From: Bacteroidetes bacterium HGW-Bacteroidetes-5
GTDB taxonomy: Bacteria > Bacteroidota > Bacteroidia > Bacteroidales > UBA932
DNA length: 64,000 bases
Assembly (NCBI GenBank): GCA_002842515.1
Contig: PHDC01000002.1
Span: forward strand, 378,744 to 442,743
Direction: 5' to 3'
The translations under genes and the position numbers were made by a program. Below the pieces are notes generated by a model that searched no databases, had not been told where the DNA came from, and was given only the letters and a program-made list of their open reading frames with translations. Numbering within the stretch: position 1 is the first letter of the stretch; each line of letters begins with the position of its first letter. This document shows positions 43,723 to 53,270 of this stretch, piece by piece.

Positions 43723-45228
43723 TTAGTAAATTGCGTTTTGCGGGTCAAAATTTGTCCACTTGAGAGTCCAGTTGTCTGCAGCAGCGTCACTACGGAATGC
43801 ACCGATAAAATTTACCTTATCAAAGAATGATACTGAGACTTTCGGATCGGTAAAAAGATTGCTCTTATTGAGTAGCGGACTACCGTTCATTGGAAGCCAG
43901 TTTCCGTTTACAGAAGGGTTTGCCGGCAGCTTCAACAGTAGTGAAGCAATTGAAGAGTTATTTATGTTACTGTTGGAAGCTTGTTTGAAGAATGAAGAGG
44001 AGAATGACTCAATCGCTTCATTAATTGCAGATGCGTCGGTTGAGAGGGCATCTTTGTACGAACCATCTTTGTCTGTTCCCAATATTGTCATCCCTGCAAA
44101 ATAGTTGTTTTGGAATTTTAAGTTACCCGCTGTTGCTGCTTGCTGGGTCTGGGAACCTTTGTCGTTGCATATTGCGATGCCAACCGGAAACCCTGTTGCC
44201 ACAGAGTTAAAGAGGCTAAGATTGGATCCTCTGCGAATCTGAATTGCAGCCTGATGTTGACCCAGCTTAGATCCGTTATTAGGGTTATAAACACCGCCGT
44301 CAATATATGCTGTTGTGTTCAAATATGCAGGATCTTGACCAACCGGTCCGATAATGGTAATATTTGAGAAAACAGGGGTTGTTATTGGCTGCTGATTTGG
44401 TGCATCAGAGTTGTTATCCGACTCAAATCCGTTGGTTCTTGATATATCTGCAATCTTGGGATTTGTAACAACCAGGCCAAACTGAATCTTTCCGGTGAAT
44501 CCTGCATCGGTATCAAAACTATCATCCCAGTTATTGAGGGCTATTAGATATTTTGAGTTTACAGTGCCGCCGAACCACTCAAAGGCATCGTCATTGGAGT
44601 AGGATACCTGGACGTGATCTATCTTTGTTCCGCTGCCTACAGAGCCCATTGTAAGACCATTTATCTCCTGGTCAGTCTTAAAAGGGTATCCCGCAAACTC
44701 AATTCTAACATAGGAGATCACTCCGGAGTTATCCTCATCGTTATTACCGCCGTGCTTAGAACGAGGCCCTCCCTCAATTATCATCTCACCTTTATTGTTT
44801 TTTGCTTTCCCGCAAATTACCAATCCGCCCCAGTCACCCGGTTTTCTTGAGCCTACAGGTTGATTTGATGTGAAGATTATTGGTTCGTTCTCACTACCCT
44901 GTGCAATAAGTTTACCTCCGGTCTCTACAATAAGCGCCGCTTTGGTATCCTTATCTCCTTTGATAATTGTACCCGGCTCAATAGTAAGCGTTGCCCCATC
45001 TGTAATATATATCCACCCTTTTAAAAGGTACTTCCCTCTCTTTATTGTGTGACTCTCCTTGATCTCAAACTCCTGTGATCCGTTACCGATAACATTTCCT
45101 TCAAAGATTATCTGCTCGGTAGGGTCGGGTGTTGGCGTTACTGTCTCTTTTTCACAAGATAAAGTGAGAAATAACGAGGTTGAGGAGATCAGTAAAATTG
45201 CTAAATTCTTAAACTGTTTCATATTCAT
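43723..45228 (-). CDS. Beta-helix-like surface lipoprotein of a TonB receptor operon
   Basis: A 501-residue lipoprotein (lipobox FLTLSC). The mature chain is repetitive beta structure: WIYITDGATLTIEPGTIIKG, ALIVETGGKLIAQGSENEP, and later TNPKIADISRTNGFES; this is typical of right-handed parallel beta-helix proteins found next to TonB receptors in Bacteroidetes. Aspartate/asparagine-rich loops (SYSNDDAFEWFGG, GFESDNNSDAPN) may bind metal or ligand. No catalytic motif is evident. It follows the receptor by 26 bases and probably acts as its surface-exposed partner in the way SusD does for SusC, although the fold is different. Confidence 0.82.
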   Translation of the reverse strand: MNMKQFKNLAILLISSTSLFLTLSCEKETVTPTPDPTEQIIFEGNVIGNGSQEFEIKESHTIKRGKYLLKGWIYITDGATLTIEPGTIIKGDKDTKAALIVETGGKLIAQGSENEPIIFTSNQPVGSRKPGDWGGLVICGKAKNNKGEMIIEGGPRSKHGGNNDEDNSGVISYVRIEFAGYPFKTDQEINGLTMGSVGSGTKIDHVQVSYSNDDAFEWFGGTVNSKYLIALNNWDDSFDTDAGFTGKIQFGLVVTNPKIADISRTNGFESDNNSDAPNQQPITTPVFSNITIIGPVGQDPAYLNTTAYIDGGVYNPNNGSKLGQHQAAIQIRRGSNLSLFNSVATGFPVGIAICNDKGSQTQQAATAGNLKFQNNYFAGMTILGTDKDGSYKDALSTDASAINEAIESFSSSFFKQASNSNINNSSIASLLLKLPANPSVNGNWLPMNGSPLLNKSNLFTDPKVSVSFFDKVNFIGAFRSDAAADNWTLKWTNFDPQNAIY

Positions 45229-45254
45229 TTAATTGTTAGTTTCTATTTCTGTAA

Positions 45255-48080
45255 TTAAAGTTTTATCTGTAGTGCAAGTGTAAAGTATCTGCCGGGTTTA
45301 AAGCTTTTTGAGTTCTGATTCCTCTGCTGCAGTACGCCGTTTGAATCCATATATTCGGGATATTGCTGAAAAATAATACTCTGGTTTAGAATATCTTTAA
45401 CACCACCTTTAAGTTCAACTCTCTTACCCAGTTTTTTACTTAAGGTAATATCTATAACATCTTTTGAAAGCTCATAAGTGTCGGGAATCTCATTATTAAC
45501 GCTTGCACCGGTCCCGGTATCTGCTTTACCTATACCTACTATTCTTTTACCAATTCTGTTATAAAGAACTCCGGCACTTAATCCTAACTTTTCGTTATCA
45601 TAGAAAAGGGATGTGTTTATTAAATATGGCGACTGCCCCTGCATAGCACGATCTCTCTCAAGAGATGTCTCTTTGTCAAACTCCACCTTGCTGTATATAT
45701 AGGCAGCATTCAACCCGAGAGTGAAATTTTTGAGCCCCAGGAATGCCAGACTCTTTCTGATATCTGCCTCTGCACCCATATTGTTTGCCGCTTTTGCATT
45801 TTCAAAAGTATAGGTATATGAACCGCCGGCATCCAGATAGGTCCACTCTATTGGGTTTTTAAAATGTTTATAGAAGAGGGCAAAAGTGATGTACTCATTG
45901 TTTGTGGGATAATATTCGTAACGAAGATCGATATTGTTTATGGTTGCGTGTTTAAGATCCGGATTTCCTTTAACATCCGAGAATAGGTTAAAATCGTAAT
46001 AAACTGACGAAGATACCTCTCTGAACTCCTGACGGTTAACAGACTTTCCATATGCAACTCTTATGAGTTTATCCTTAGAGATGTTATACGACGCATTTAT
46101 TGACGGGTATATGTCAAAGTAGTTGTAATCTTTACTTACTGTACTGAATTCATAAATTTTATCATAGTTGGTAAGTCGCATTTTGCCAGTCTCTGCTCTT
46201 AGCCCTGCTATTAAATTTAGTCTGCCGGTTGTAACCTTAGCCGAAAAATAACCGGCTCCGTTTAGAACTTCGCCTTTATAGCTATTTCTGTTGTCGGTAT
46301 CTTCATACAGATAAAGTTTATCTGAACCATAATTATTGTCTTTAAGAATCTCATCTACAACATCTCTGTAAACAAAGTCAGAGGGAAGTGCATATCTGTT
46401 AAATCTGTAAAAGAACTGCCTGTTTTTGTAATTCCGGGTTTTATACTCTCCCAGAACTCCTGCTTTTAACTCCATAACAAGATTTTGACCAATCTCAAAA
46501 GGGAGAATATAGTTAAGAGCGGGTGTTATGACGTGCTCTTTAAGGTTAACGAAATCCCGGGTGATCTCATTCTGATCTATAGCCATCTTCCCAAAGTCGT
46601 GGTCTCCGTATATGTTATTCTCCTCTCTGTTTATAATCCTTCTGTCCGGTTGATCCATACCGGCAAAAGAGTATGCGATATTCCAGTCAAGAATCCGTTT
46701 TGAAAAACGATGACTCCCGGATAGTTGTCCTGTATAAATTGTCCTGTTTGTATAGAGATACTCCTGTTTCTGTTGAATATATTTTGCACTGATATTCTGC
46801 CACCCCTCTCTTGATGTATAACGGTTTTTACCCATTATATTTAACATATTCCTGAATTCAATCTTGTTCTTACCGGACATAACAGTTATGTTAACCATAC
46901 CTCCGATTCTTGAATCGAGACTATATTGGTTATCTGTATATTTATATATATACTCCGGCTCATCGGTATTAATATTGTAAACCCCAAACCTTGCATTGGT
47001 CATATCCTTATATGTTTGTGAGCTTCTGGTATAGTTCATTGCAGCTGCAATTCCCATCTTATATCCCCTCTTTAAATCGTAAGCTCTTCCAAACATTAAA
47101 GTTAACCTTTGATCCGGAAGTGCTTTGCCTTTTAGGAGATCCCAATCGTTAGAGAATCCGCTCTTTGTTACCTCGGTAACAAGAGATGTATTATTGTTAT
47201 CCAATCTTGGCGGAACAACTCCTTTCAACGCCCTTTGACCTCCGTTTATTCCAATGATATCTGTTATATATCCTCTGCTTCTGTATTGATCGTTAAAATG
47301 GGCCACGCTGTTCAATCCCATACCGTAAGAGATGGTAGATTCAGATATCTCCGGCATACTCCCGGTTGTAATCTTCACAAATCCTCCCGAAAAATCTGAA
47401 GGGATCTCTGCTGATTGTGATTTTACAATCATAATACTCTCCAGTTGCGAAGATGGTAGTATATCAAAGGAGAAAGAGCGGGAGTCTGCCTCCGTACTTG
47501 GAACCGATGAGTTGTTTACCCATACGTTGTTGTATCTGCTGGGTAATCCTCTAACAATTATATATCTGTCATTCATTATAGATACTCCGGGTATTCTTCT
47601 GACTACCTCCGCTGCATTTCTATCCTGAGATTTGGTAATCTGCCTCCCGGACATACCACTCATAACAACACCGGCACTTCGGGTAGCCGAGACCATTGCA
47701 ATCTCTGAATTCATCCTCTTTACAGAGGTTACCACCACCTCATCAAGAAGGTTGGCAGACTCCTCCAACACAATATCAAAACTGTTAACACCCTCTTTAA
47801 TCTCAAGGTCGTTGACTGATATTTTCTTATAACTGATACAGGATATCTCCGCCTTAAGAACGCCCACAGGCAGGTGTGTTATTGTATATAAGCCGTTAGG
47901 GTCTGTCATTGAACCCTTTCTGATATCGGGGAAGAAGATTGTCGCCCCGATAATTGGCTCTCCTGTAGATTTATCAATAACTTTACCTTCCAGAACACAA
48001 GTTGAAGCTTGTGCATCTGCTCTATTTGGAGTAACTAAAATCAATACCCAAATTGCTTTAATAATCAATAAATTTCTCAC
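45255..48080 (-). CDS. TonB-dependent outer-membrane receptor
   Basis: A 941-residue receptor. A signal peptide (LLIIKAIWVLILVTPNRADA) is followed by a carboxypeptidase-regulatory-like Ig domain (EGKVIDKSTGEPIIGATIFF). The plug domain follows with VVRRIPGVSIMNDRYIIVRG, and a 22-strand-type barrel ends in FTLALQIKL. It is not a SusC-type glycan receptor: there is no SusD next to it. It is cotranscribed with the beta-helix lipoprotein and faces a PhoB/PhoR-like pair across 131 bases. The substrate is unknown; a phosphate-containing ligand is a guess from the regulators. Confidence 0.92.
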   Translation of the reverse strand: MRNLLIIKAIWVLILVTPNRADAQASTCVLEGKVIDKSTGEPIIGATIFFPDIRKGSMTDPNGLYTITHLPVGVLKAEISCISYKKISVNDLEIKEGVNSFDIVLEESANLLDEVVVTSVKRMNSEIAMVSATRSAGVVMSGMSGRQITKSQDRNAAEVVRRIPGVSIMNDRYIIVRGLPSRYNNVWVNNSSVPSTEADSRSFSFDILPSSQLESIMIVKSQSAEIPSDFSGGFVKITTGSMPEISESTISYGMGLNSVAHFNDQYRSRGYITDIIGINGGQRALKGVVPPRLDNNNTSLVTEVTKSGFSNDWDLLKGKALPDQRLTLMFGRAYDLKRGYKMGIAAAMNYTRSSQTYKDMTNARFGVYNINTDEPEYIYKYTDNQYSLDSRIGGMVNITVMSGKNKIEFRNMLNIMGKNRYTSREGWQNISAKYIQQKQEYLYTNRTIYTGQLSGSHRFSKRILDWNIAYSFAGMDQPDRRIINREENNIYGDHDFGKMAIDQNEITRDFVNLKEHVITPALNYILPFEIGQNLVMELKAGVLGEYKTRNYKNRQFFYRFNRYALPSDFVYRDVVDEILKDNNYGSDKLYLYEDTDNRNSYKGEVLNGAGYFSAKVTTGRLNLIAGLRAETGKMRLTNYDKIYEFSTVSKDYNYFDIYPSINASYNISKDKLIRVAYGKSVNRQEFREVSSSVYYDFNLFSDVKGNPDLKHATINNIDLRYEYYPTNNEYITFALFYKHFKNPIEWTYLDAGGSYTYTFENAKAANNMGAEADIRKSLAFLGLKNFTLGLNAAYIYSKVEFDKETSLERDRAMQGQSPYLINTSLFYDNEKLGLSAGVLYNRIGKRIVGIGKADTGTGASVNNEIPDTYELSKDVIDITLSKKLGKRVELKGGVKDILNQSIIFQQYPEYMDSNGVLQQRNQNSKSFKPGRYFTLALQIKL

Positions 48081-48105
48081 TACTTTTGTCTTAATAATTA
48101 TGATG

Positions 48106-48113
48106 CAAAAGTA
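48106..48113 (-). promoter_or_regulatory. -7 element of the TonB receptor operon
   Basis: TACTTTTG on the minus strand, perfect, 25 bases before the ATG. No -33 TTTG is present at the usual spacing; instead 11-bp repeats lie there, as in activator-dependent promoters. Confidence 0.6.
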
Positions 48114-48118
48114 TCTCG

Positions 48119-48162
48119 GGTATGTTAAGGAAGTGATACAAAAAAATTAAGAAATTCTTAAG
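48119..48162 (-). promoter_or_regulatory. Candidate PhoB-like operator: 11-bp phased direct repeats
   Basis: Read on the minus strand from 48162 there are four consecutive 11-base units: CTTAAGAATTT, CTTAATTTTTT, TGTATCACTTC, CTTAACATACC. Three of four begin CTTAA. OmpR/PhoB-class regulators bind 11-bp direct repeats. The array ends five bases upstream of the receptor -7 element, in the position of the missing -33 element, and also lies upstream of the regulator gene itself. Confidence 0.55.
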
Positions 48163-48174
48163 TTCTTCCCTATT

Positions 48175-48207
48175 TTTGCATTGATTTGTTATCATATCTT
48201 AATTTTG
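48175..48207 (+). promoter_or_regulatory. Promoter of the response regulator-kinase operon
   Basis: TTTG (48175-48178), a 21-base spacer and TAATTTTG (48200-48207) form a canonical promoter ending five bases before the ATG, which predicts a leaderless mRNA. A second -7-like box, TATTTTTG at 48171-48178, overlaps the -33 part and could give a longer leader. Confidence 0.6.
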
Positions 48208-48211
48208 TACT

Positions 48212-48925
48212 ATGAAAAAGAAGAAAATACTGGTTGTTGACGACGAAGAGGATTTGTGCGAAATTCTCAGCTTTAATCTCAGGAGTGCAGGATTTGAAAC
48301 AGATGTTGCCTACTCTGCAGAGGAGGCCTACTCAAAAATGAAAAATAACTATGATCTGCTTCTGTTGGATGTTATGATGGGGGCAATCTCCGGCTTCAAA
48401 CTTGCCGAACTTATCCGGGAGGAGTATCCTAGAAATATCCCCATTATATTTATAACTGCCAAAGACCAGGAGAGTGATAAGTTAAAAGGGTTTAACATAG
48501 GTGCAGATGACTATATCTCTAAACCTTTCTCAATTAAAGAGGTAATTGCAAGAGTAAAAGCGGTTCTCTCCAGAACAACTGCAGAGGATGTTAACTCGAA
48601 AGTTTCAAAGAAATTATCCGAATCGGGAATTGTGTTCAGGAGTATGTCAATCAACTCCGTAAATAAAATTGTCACAATAGAGGGTCGGGAGATCAAACTC
48701 ACAAAAAAAGAGTTTGAAATATTATATATGCTTGCCGGTCAACCTCTAAAAATCTTCTCGCGGGCACAAATTCTGGATAGTGTATGGCAAAATGAGTCCT
48801 ACGTTTTAGACAGGACAATAGATGTTCACATAGCAAGGCTTAGAAAAAAGATAGAGCCATACAGCTCTTCAATCGTCAACAGATCTGGGTATGGTTATTG
48901 CTTTGATCCGGGTGAGGAGGGTTAA
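48212..48925 (+). CDS. OmpR/PhoB-class response regulator
   Basis: A 237-residue DNA-binding regulator. Receiver residues: DDEED at 10-14, phosphoacceptor D53 (LLLDVMMG), Thr in IIFITAKDQ and Lys in DYISKPFS. The C-terminal winged helix covers about 140-232 (LTKKEFEILYMLAGQPLKIF, DRTIDVHIARLRKKIEP). It most resembles PhoB/PhoP-type regulators. The kinase gene follows after two bases. It is divergent from the TonB receptor and probably controls it and itself through the intergenic 11-bp repeats. Confidence 0.93.
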   Translation: MKKKKILVVDDEEDLCEILSFNLRSAGFETDVAYSAEEAYSKMKNNYDLLLLDVMMGAISGFKLAELIREEYPRNIPIIFITAKDQESDKLKGFNIGADDYISKPFSIKEVIARVKAVLSRTTAEDVNSKVSKKLSESGIVFRSMSINSVNKIVTIEGREIKLTKKEFEILYMLAGQPLKIFSRAQILDSVWQNESYVLDRTIDVHIARLRKKIEPYSSSIVNRSGYGYCFDPGEEG

Positions 48926-48927
48926 AG

Positions 48928-50319
48928 ATGAAAATAAGCTACAGATATAAAATTCTCACATATTTCTTGTTAGTGCTGGTGGCAACCAGCCTGCTATTCT
49001 CGTTGATACTTATCCGGCGGGAGAGTCAGTTTAAGCTGGAGCAGCTCTCCTACAGAATAAACCCCTATCCGGATATAATTTATGCATTTATTAAAGACTG
49101 CTATGGAGTAGATGAGATTGAAAAGGCATTGGATTCTGCAGGCAGCTTTTTCCCCGACGAGATGAGAATAACTGTTATGGATAGTGACGCCTGGGTGATT
49201 TTTGACAACTTCTCAAACAGAGACTCAATTCTGGACAATCATACCAACAGACCGGAGCTTATTGAAGCAGCAACAACCGGCATCGGCTCTGCATTAAGAT
49301 ACTCCAAAACATTAAACAGTGAGTATCTCTATTTTGCAAAAAAATATCCCGATAAATATGTCCGGGTTGCTCTTGACTACAACTCTTTGATTTTGCCGGT
49401 AATAAAGAGTGATAAAACCTGGCAACTATACATAATAATCGTTTTTCTGCTTGCATCTGCAGTTCTTGTTTACCTGACACGGCAGATAAGCAAACCCTAC
49501 AGCGCACTCAAAGAGTTTATCGCAAGAGTTGAGCAGGGGGAGGAAGATTACGATGAAATTCGTTTTCCAAAGGATGAGATGGGAGGAGTCGGAGAGAAGA
49601 TTATGAACGCTTTCCGCCAGCTGGAGAACACTAAAAGATATAAACAGGAGCTTACCCATAATGTCTCGCACGAACTAAAAACTCCCGTTACGGGAATAAG
49701 GGGTTACCTTGAAACTCTGCTTCAACAGGAGAATCTGAATGAAGAGCAGAGTCGCTTCTTCATTGAGAGAGCATATGCTCAATCTCTTCGCCTCTCTGCA
49801 ATTGTGAATGATATTTCAATCCTCAACAAAATAGAGGAGGCAGCAGATAAGTTCGAGTACGAGAGTATAAATATCTACCACTGTCTTAAAGAGATAGAGG
49901 GCGACCTCTCATTTAAGCTGGAGGAGAAAAAGATTAGATTCAATACAGATGTAAGCCAAGATCTGGAGATTGAAGGTAACTATCTTTTAATCTATTCGCT
50001 GTTTAAGAATCTTATTGACAACTCCATTGAGCACGCAGGAGAGGATCTGGACATCTATGTAAAGGTTACCGGAGTCTCGGAGCGTGAAGCCTTCTTCTCA
50101 TACTACGATACTGGTAAAGGTGTCCCGGAGGAGCATATCCACAGAATTTTTGAGCGTTTTTACAGAGTAGAGAAGGGACGAAGCCGAAAAAGCGGCGGAA
50201 GCGGACTTGGCCTCTCAATTGTGAGAAATGCAGTTCATCTTCATAAGGGAAAAATTGTTGTATGTAACAGAGTAAATACCGGGCTTCAATTTGATTTTAC
50301 TCTGGCATTGAAGCTTTAG
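48928..50319 (+). CDS. PhoR-like sensor histidine kinase
   Basis: A 463-residue membrane kinase. First helix at about 8-26 ([20 protein letters not shown]), periplasmic domain to about 165, second helix [22 protein letters not shown]-like linker follows, then HisKA with His248 ([17 protein letters not shown]), and an ATPase domain with [35 protein letters not shown] and [10 protein letters not shown]. It pairs with the regulator encoded two bases upstream. GAGGAGG seven bases before the ATG is a possible SD, but it is also coding for the regulator C-terminus. Confidence 0.93.
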   Translation: MKISYRYKILTYFLLVLVATSLLFSLILIRRESQFKLEQLSYRINPYPDIIYAFIKDCYGVDEIEKALDSAGSFFPDEMRITVMDSDAWVIFDNFSNRDSILDNHTNRPELIEAATTGIGSALRYSKTLNSEYLYFAKKYPDKYVRVALDYNSLILPVIKSDKTWQLYIIIVFLLASAVLVYLTRQISKPYSALKEFIARVEQGEEDYDEIRFPKDEMGGVGEKIMNAFRQLENTKRYKQELTHNVSHELKTPVTGIRGYLETLLQQENLNEEQSRFFIERAYAQSLRLSAIVNDISILNKIEEAADKFEYESINIYHCLKEIEGDLSFKLEEKKIRFNTDVSQDLEIEGNYLLIYSLFKNLIDNSIEHAGEDLDIYVKVTGVSEREAFFSYYDTGKGVPEEHIHRIFERFYRVEKGRSRKSGGSGLGLSIVRNAVHLHKGKIVVCNRVNTGLQFDFTLALKL

Positions 50320-50915
50320 TGCAGAGTGACACCTATCAAGTGCATAAACTCCTCTCTGGTTCTTATATCTTTTAGAAAAGCTCCTGTAAATGCACTGGTT
50401 GTGGTTACGGAGTTCTGTTTTTGCACTCCCCTTATCTGCATACACATATGTGAAGCCTCTATAACTACTGCAACCCCAAGCGGGTTAAGAGTATCCTGAA
50501 TACAATCCCTAATCTGAACGGTGAGTCTCTCCTGAACCTGAAGTCTTCTCGCGTAGGCATCAACAACCCTCGCAATTTTACTAAGGCCGGTTATGTACCC
50601 GTTTGGAATATATGCAATATGTGCCTTGCCGTAAAAAGGTAGCATATGGTGTTCACATAAAGAGTAGAGCTCAATATCTTTTACTAAAACCATCTGTTGG
50701 TACTCCTCCTTGAATTTGGCAGAATTCAGTATTGATGGACCATCCATTTCGTATCCCTGGGTCAAAAACTGTACAGATCGGGCAATTCTTACCGGAGTGA
50801 GCATAAGACCCTCTCTTGAAGTATCTTCACCTAAAAGTCTGAGTATCTCTTTGTAGTGTTTCGCAATAGACTGAGTTGTCTCTTCGTCATATTGCTCAAT
50901 CTTTGTATATGCCAT
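50316..50915 (-). CDS. folE: GTP cyclohydrolase I
   Basis: Converts GTP to dihydroneopterin triphosphate, the first step of folate synthesis. The 199-residue type I enzyme has [19 protein letters not shown], the zinc site [19 protein letters not shown] (Cys and His) and [20 protein letters not shown]. It ends four bases inside the convergent kinase gene; mqnB is divergent. Confidence 0.96.
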   Translation of the reverse strand: MAYTKIEQYDEETTQSIAKHYKEILRLLGEDTSREGLMLTPVRIARSVQFLTQGYEMDGPSILNSAKFKEEYQQMVLVKDIELYSLCEHHMLPFYGKAHIAYIPNGYITGLSKIARVVDAYARRLQVQERLTVQIRDCIQDTLNPLGVAVVIEASHMCMQIRGVQKQNSVTTTSAFTGAFLKDIRTREEFMHLIGVTLH

Positions 50916-50980
50916 AATAAATATCTAATTTCGTGAATTGTTCAAATATGGTGCAATTATACAAAAAAAAGGGACATAGT

Positions 50981-51658
50981 ATGAGATTACTGATAACAGC
51001 AGCCGAACAGGAGGAGCTCATAACGGCAAGACAGGCTTACAATTCACTCACTAAAAGTGAACAATACGGTTTAGAAATTGAGTGGATGTTAACCGGAATA
51101 GGAACTACATCTACAAGCTACAGGCTTACAAAGATATTGAATACATCTTCTGCCAAATTTGATTTGGCTGTTAACGTAGGAATAGCCGGAAGCTTTTCAT
51201 CAAAGTTCCCGATTGGATCTGTTGCAAGAGTAGATAGAGAGTATTTCGGAGACCTCGGTTTTGAAACTTGTACCGGTTTCCAGACCCTGTTTGACTATAA
51301 GATATTGGATGCAGATACTCACCCGTTTCACAGCGGTGCACTTCTTGCTCCCGATTTGTCTGAGACAGTAGAGGCAGCCTTATCGTCTTACCAGAGAGCT
51401 ACAGCTGTTACCGTTCAAACGGTCAGCGGTCTGCCCGGCAAGAGAGATCAGCTTGAGAGAGACTTCTTACCCTCTATAGAGAGTATGGAGGGTGCTGCAT
51501 TTTTCTATGTCTGTATTCTGGAGAGAGTTCCATTTATTGAGCTTCGCTCCGTGTCCAATGAGGTTGGAGAGCGGGAGAGGGCCAAATGGAATATACCTCT
51601 TGCCCTGGATTCACTCAGGGATGCCTCAAAAACATTGCTCAAGGCTCTGGTTAAATGA
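50981..51658 (+). CDS. mqnB: Futalosine hydrolase
   Basis: Cleaves hypoxanthine from futalosine in the alternative menaquinone pathway. The 225-residue protein has the nucleoside-phosphorylase fold: MRLLITAAEQEE, LTGIGTTSTSYRLT, LAVNVGIAGSF and ESMEGAAFFYV, then IELRSVSNEVGER. The ATG at 50981 begins the conserved first strand; an earlier ATG at 50933 adds an unlikely leader. The stop overlaps mqnD by four bases. Confidence 0.92.
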   Translation: MRLLITAAEQEELITARQAYNSLTKSEQYGLEIEWMLTGIGTTSTSYRLTKILNTSSAKFDLAVNVGIAGSFSSKFPIGSVARVDREYFGDLGFETCTGFQTLFDYKILDADTHPFHSGALLAPDLSETVEAALSSYQRATAVTVQTVSGLPGKRDQLERDFLPSIESMEGAAFFYVCILERVPFIELRSVSNEVGERERAKWNIPLALDSLRDASKTLLKALVK

Positions 51659-52512
51659 AACTTACTCTTGCATATTCTCCCTGTCCCAACGATACTTTTG
51701 CTTTTCACGCAATGGTTCACTCCCTTGTAGATTGTGAGGGTCTCACATTTGATGTCAATCTTTTGGATATTGATACCCTCAATATTAGTTCTGCAGAAGG
51801 CATCTATGATATCTGCAAACTAAGCTACCACGCATATTATCACCTGCTGGATAAATATATAATGTTACGCTCAGGAAGCGCATTGGGCTATAATAATGGT
51901 CCACTGTTGGTTGCAAAAAAAGGATCTCCCCTGTTTTTAGAAAACGGTGGTATTGATCTGGAGCAGCTGAGCAGATCCGTTACCGCAATTCCGGGAGAGA
52001 AAACAACTGCAGCTCTGCTGCTTAAAATCTTCTTCCCGGAGATAAAAAAGACAGAACCATTAGTTTTCTCTGAGATTGAAGATGCCATTTTAACAGGGAG
52101 ATACTCAAACGGCGTTCTCATTCACGAAAGCCGTTTCACATATCAGGAAAAGGGTCTGTGCAAGATTGCAGACTTAGGAGATTTGTGGCAGAAAAAATTC
52201 TCACTCCCTATTCCCCTCGGCGGGATTGCAATACGAAGATCAATTGATTCCCAGATTCAACAGAGAGTGAACCGAATTATCAAAAGAAGTATTGAGTTTG
52301 CATTCCAAAACCCTCATTTTTCTGTAGAATATTCCAAGTTTCACGCTAGAGAGATGGAGACGAAAGTTTTGCAAAAACATATTAAATTATTTGTAAATCA
52401 ATACTCTATAGATATTTCAGATGAGGGCAAAAAGGCTGTCGAGGCTCTTTTCAGAAGTACCTCAGAAATTTTTCCACTATCACATAACAAAGAGAGTCTC
52501 TTTATTTTATAG
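51655..52512 (+). CDS. mqnD: 1,4-dihydroxy-6-naphthoate synthase
   Basis: Converts cyclic dehypoxanthine futalosine to 1,4-dihydroxy-6-naphthoate, the step after MqnC. The 285-residue protein has the periplasmic-binding-protein fold of MqnD: LTLAYSPCPNDTFAFHAMVH at the start, ICKLSYHAYYHLLDKY, SGSALGYNNGPLLVAK, and VLIHESRFTYQEKGL. With mqnB it forms a coupled pair. MqnA, MqnC and MqnE are not in the window. Confidence 0.94.
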   Translation: MKLTLAYSPCPNDTFAFHAMVHSLVDCEGLTFDVNLLDIDTLNISSAEGIYDICKLSYHAYYHLLDKYIMLRSGSALGYNNGPLLVAKKGSPLFLENGGIDLEQLSRSVTAIPGEKTTAALLLKIFFPEIKKTEPLVFSEIEDAILTGRYSNGVLIHESRFTYQEKGLCKIADLGDLWQKKFSLPIPLGGIAIRRSIDSQIQQRVNRIIKRSIEFAFQNPHFSVEYSKFHAREMETKVLQKHIKLFVNQYSIDISDEGKKAVEALFRSTSEIFPLSHNKESLFIL

Positions 52513-52517
52513 ATTTG
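52510..52517 (+). promoter_or_regulatory. -7 element of the LolD-like gene
   Basis: TAGATTTG, perfect, starting within the mqnD stop codon and 20 bases before the next ATG at 52537. Confidence 0.5.
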
Positions 52518-52536
52518 CACTTTAAACCAAAACAAG

Positions 52537-53244
52537 ATGAACAAGGAAATCATCATTATCAAAGGAATAAAAAAATTCTACAAAGTTGGCAATCAAGAGG
52601 TGAAAGCCCTTAATGGAGTAGATATCATAATTCACAAAAATGAGTATGTTGCCATAATGGGACCATCCGGTTCCGGAAAATCTACAATGATGAATATCCT
52701 GGGTTGTCTTGACAGCCCTACAGCAGGCACGTATATCCTCAATGGCACAGATGTTTCAAAGATGGATGATAACGATCTTGCAGAGGTGAGGAATAAGGAG
52801 ATTGGCTTTATTTTTCAGTCATTTAATCTTCTTCCGAGGTACAACGCTCTGGATAATGTCTCCCTTCCTTTAATCTACTCCGGCATTGGAAAGGCAGAGA
52901 GGGACTTAATGGCAAGAGAGGCTATTGAGAGCGTAGACCTAACAGACCGCCTCCATCACAAACCAAACGAACTATCCGGAGGTCAGCGTCAGAGGGTTGC
53001 TGTGGCAAGAGCTCTTGTTAATAAACCATCTATCATACTTGCAGATGAGCCGACCGGGAATCTGGACTCCAAGACATCTGCAGATATTATGAAACTCTTT
53101 GCAGATATTCACAAAAAAGGGAACACAATCATAGTGGTAACTCACGAAGAGGATATTGCCAAACACGCAAAAAGAATAATCCGGCTCAGAGACGGAGTTA
53201 TTGAATCAGATGAGGTTAATCCAAATTGTCTGGACTATAATTAA
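52537..53244 (+). CDS. ABC transporter ATPase (LolD/MacB type)
   Basis: A 235-residue ATPase: Walker [15 protein letters not shown]-loop [18 protein letters not shown], signature [15 protein letters not shown], Walker [18 protein letters not shown]-loop [15 protein letters not shown]. This is the MacB/LolD/FtsE-like group that works with FtsX-fold permeases. No permease gene is adjacent, so its partner must be elsewhere; the substrate cannot be stated. Confidence 0.92.
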   Translation: MNKEIIIIKGIKKFYKVGNQEVKALNGVDIIIHKNEYVAIMGPSGSGKSTMMNILGCLDSPTAGTYILNGTDVSKMDDNDLAEVRNKEIGFIFQSFNLLPRYNALDNVSLPLIYSGIGKAERDLMAREAIESVDLTDRLHHKPNELSGGQRQRVAVARALVNKPSIILADEPTGNLDSKTSADIMKLFADIHKKGNTIIVVTHEEDIAKHAKRIIRLRDGVIESDEVNPNCLDYN

Positions 53245-53270
53245 AAGCTTTACTTTAATTTAAGATTAGA

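Noticed and set aside
48081..48088. TACTTTTG on the plus strand as promoter of the response regulator
   Set aside because: It gives a 120-base leader through the repeat array, and better-placed boxes lie at 48171 and 48200.
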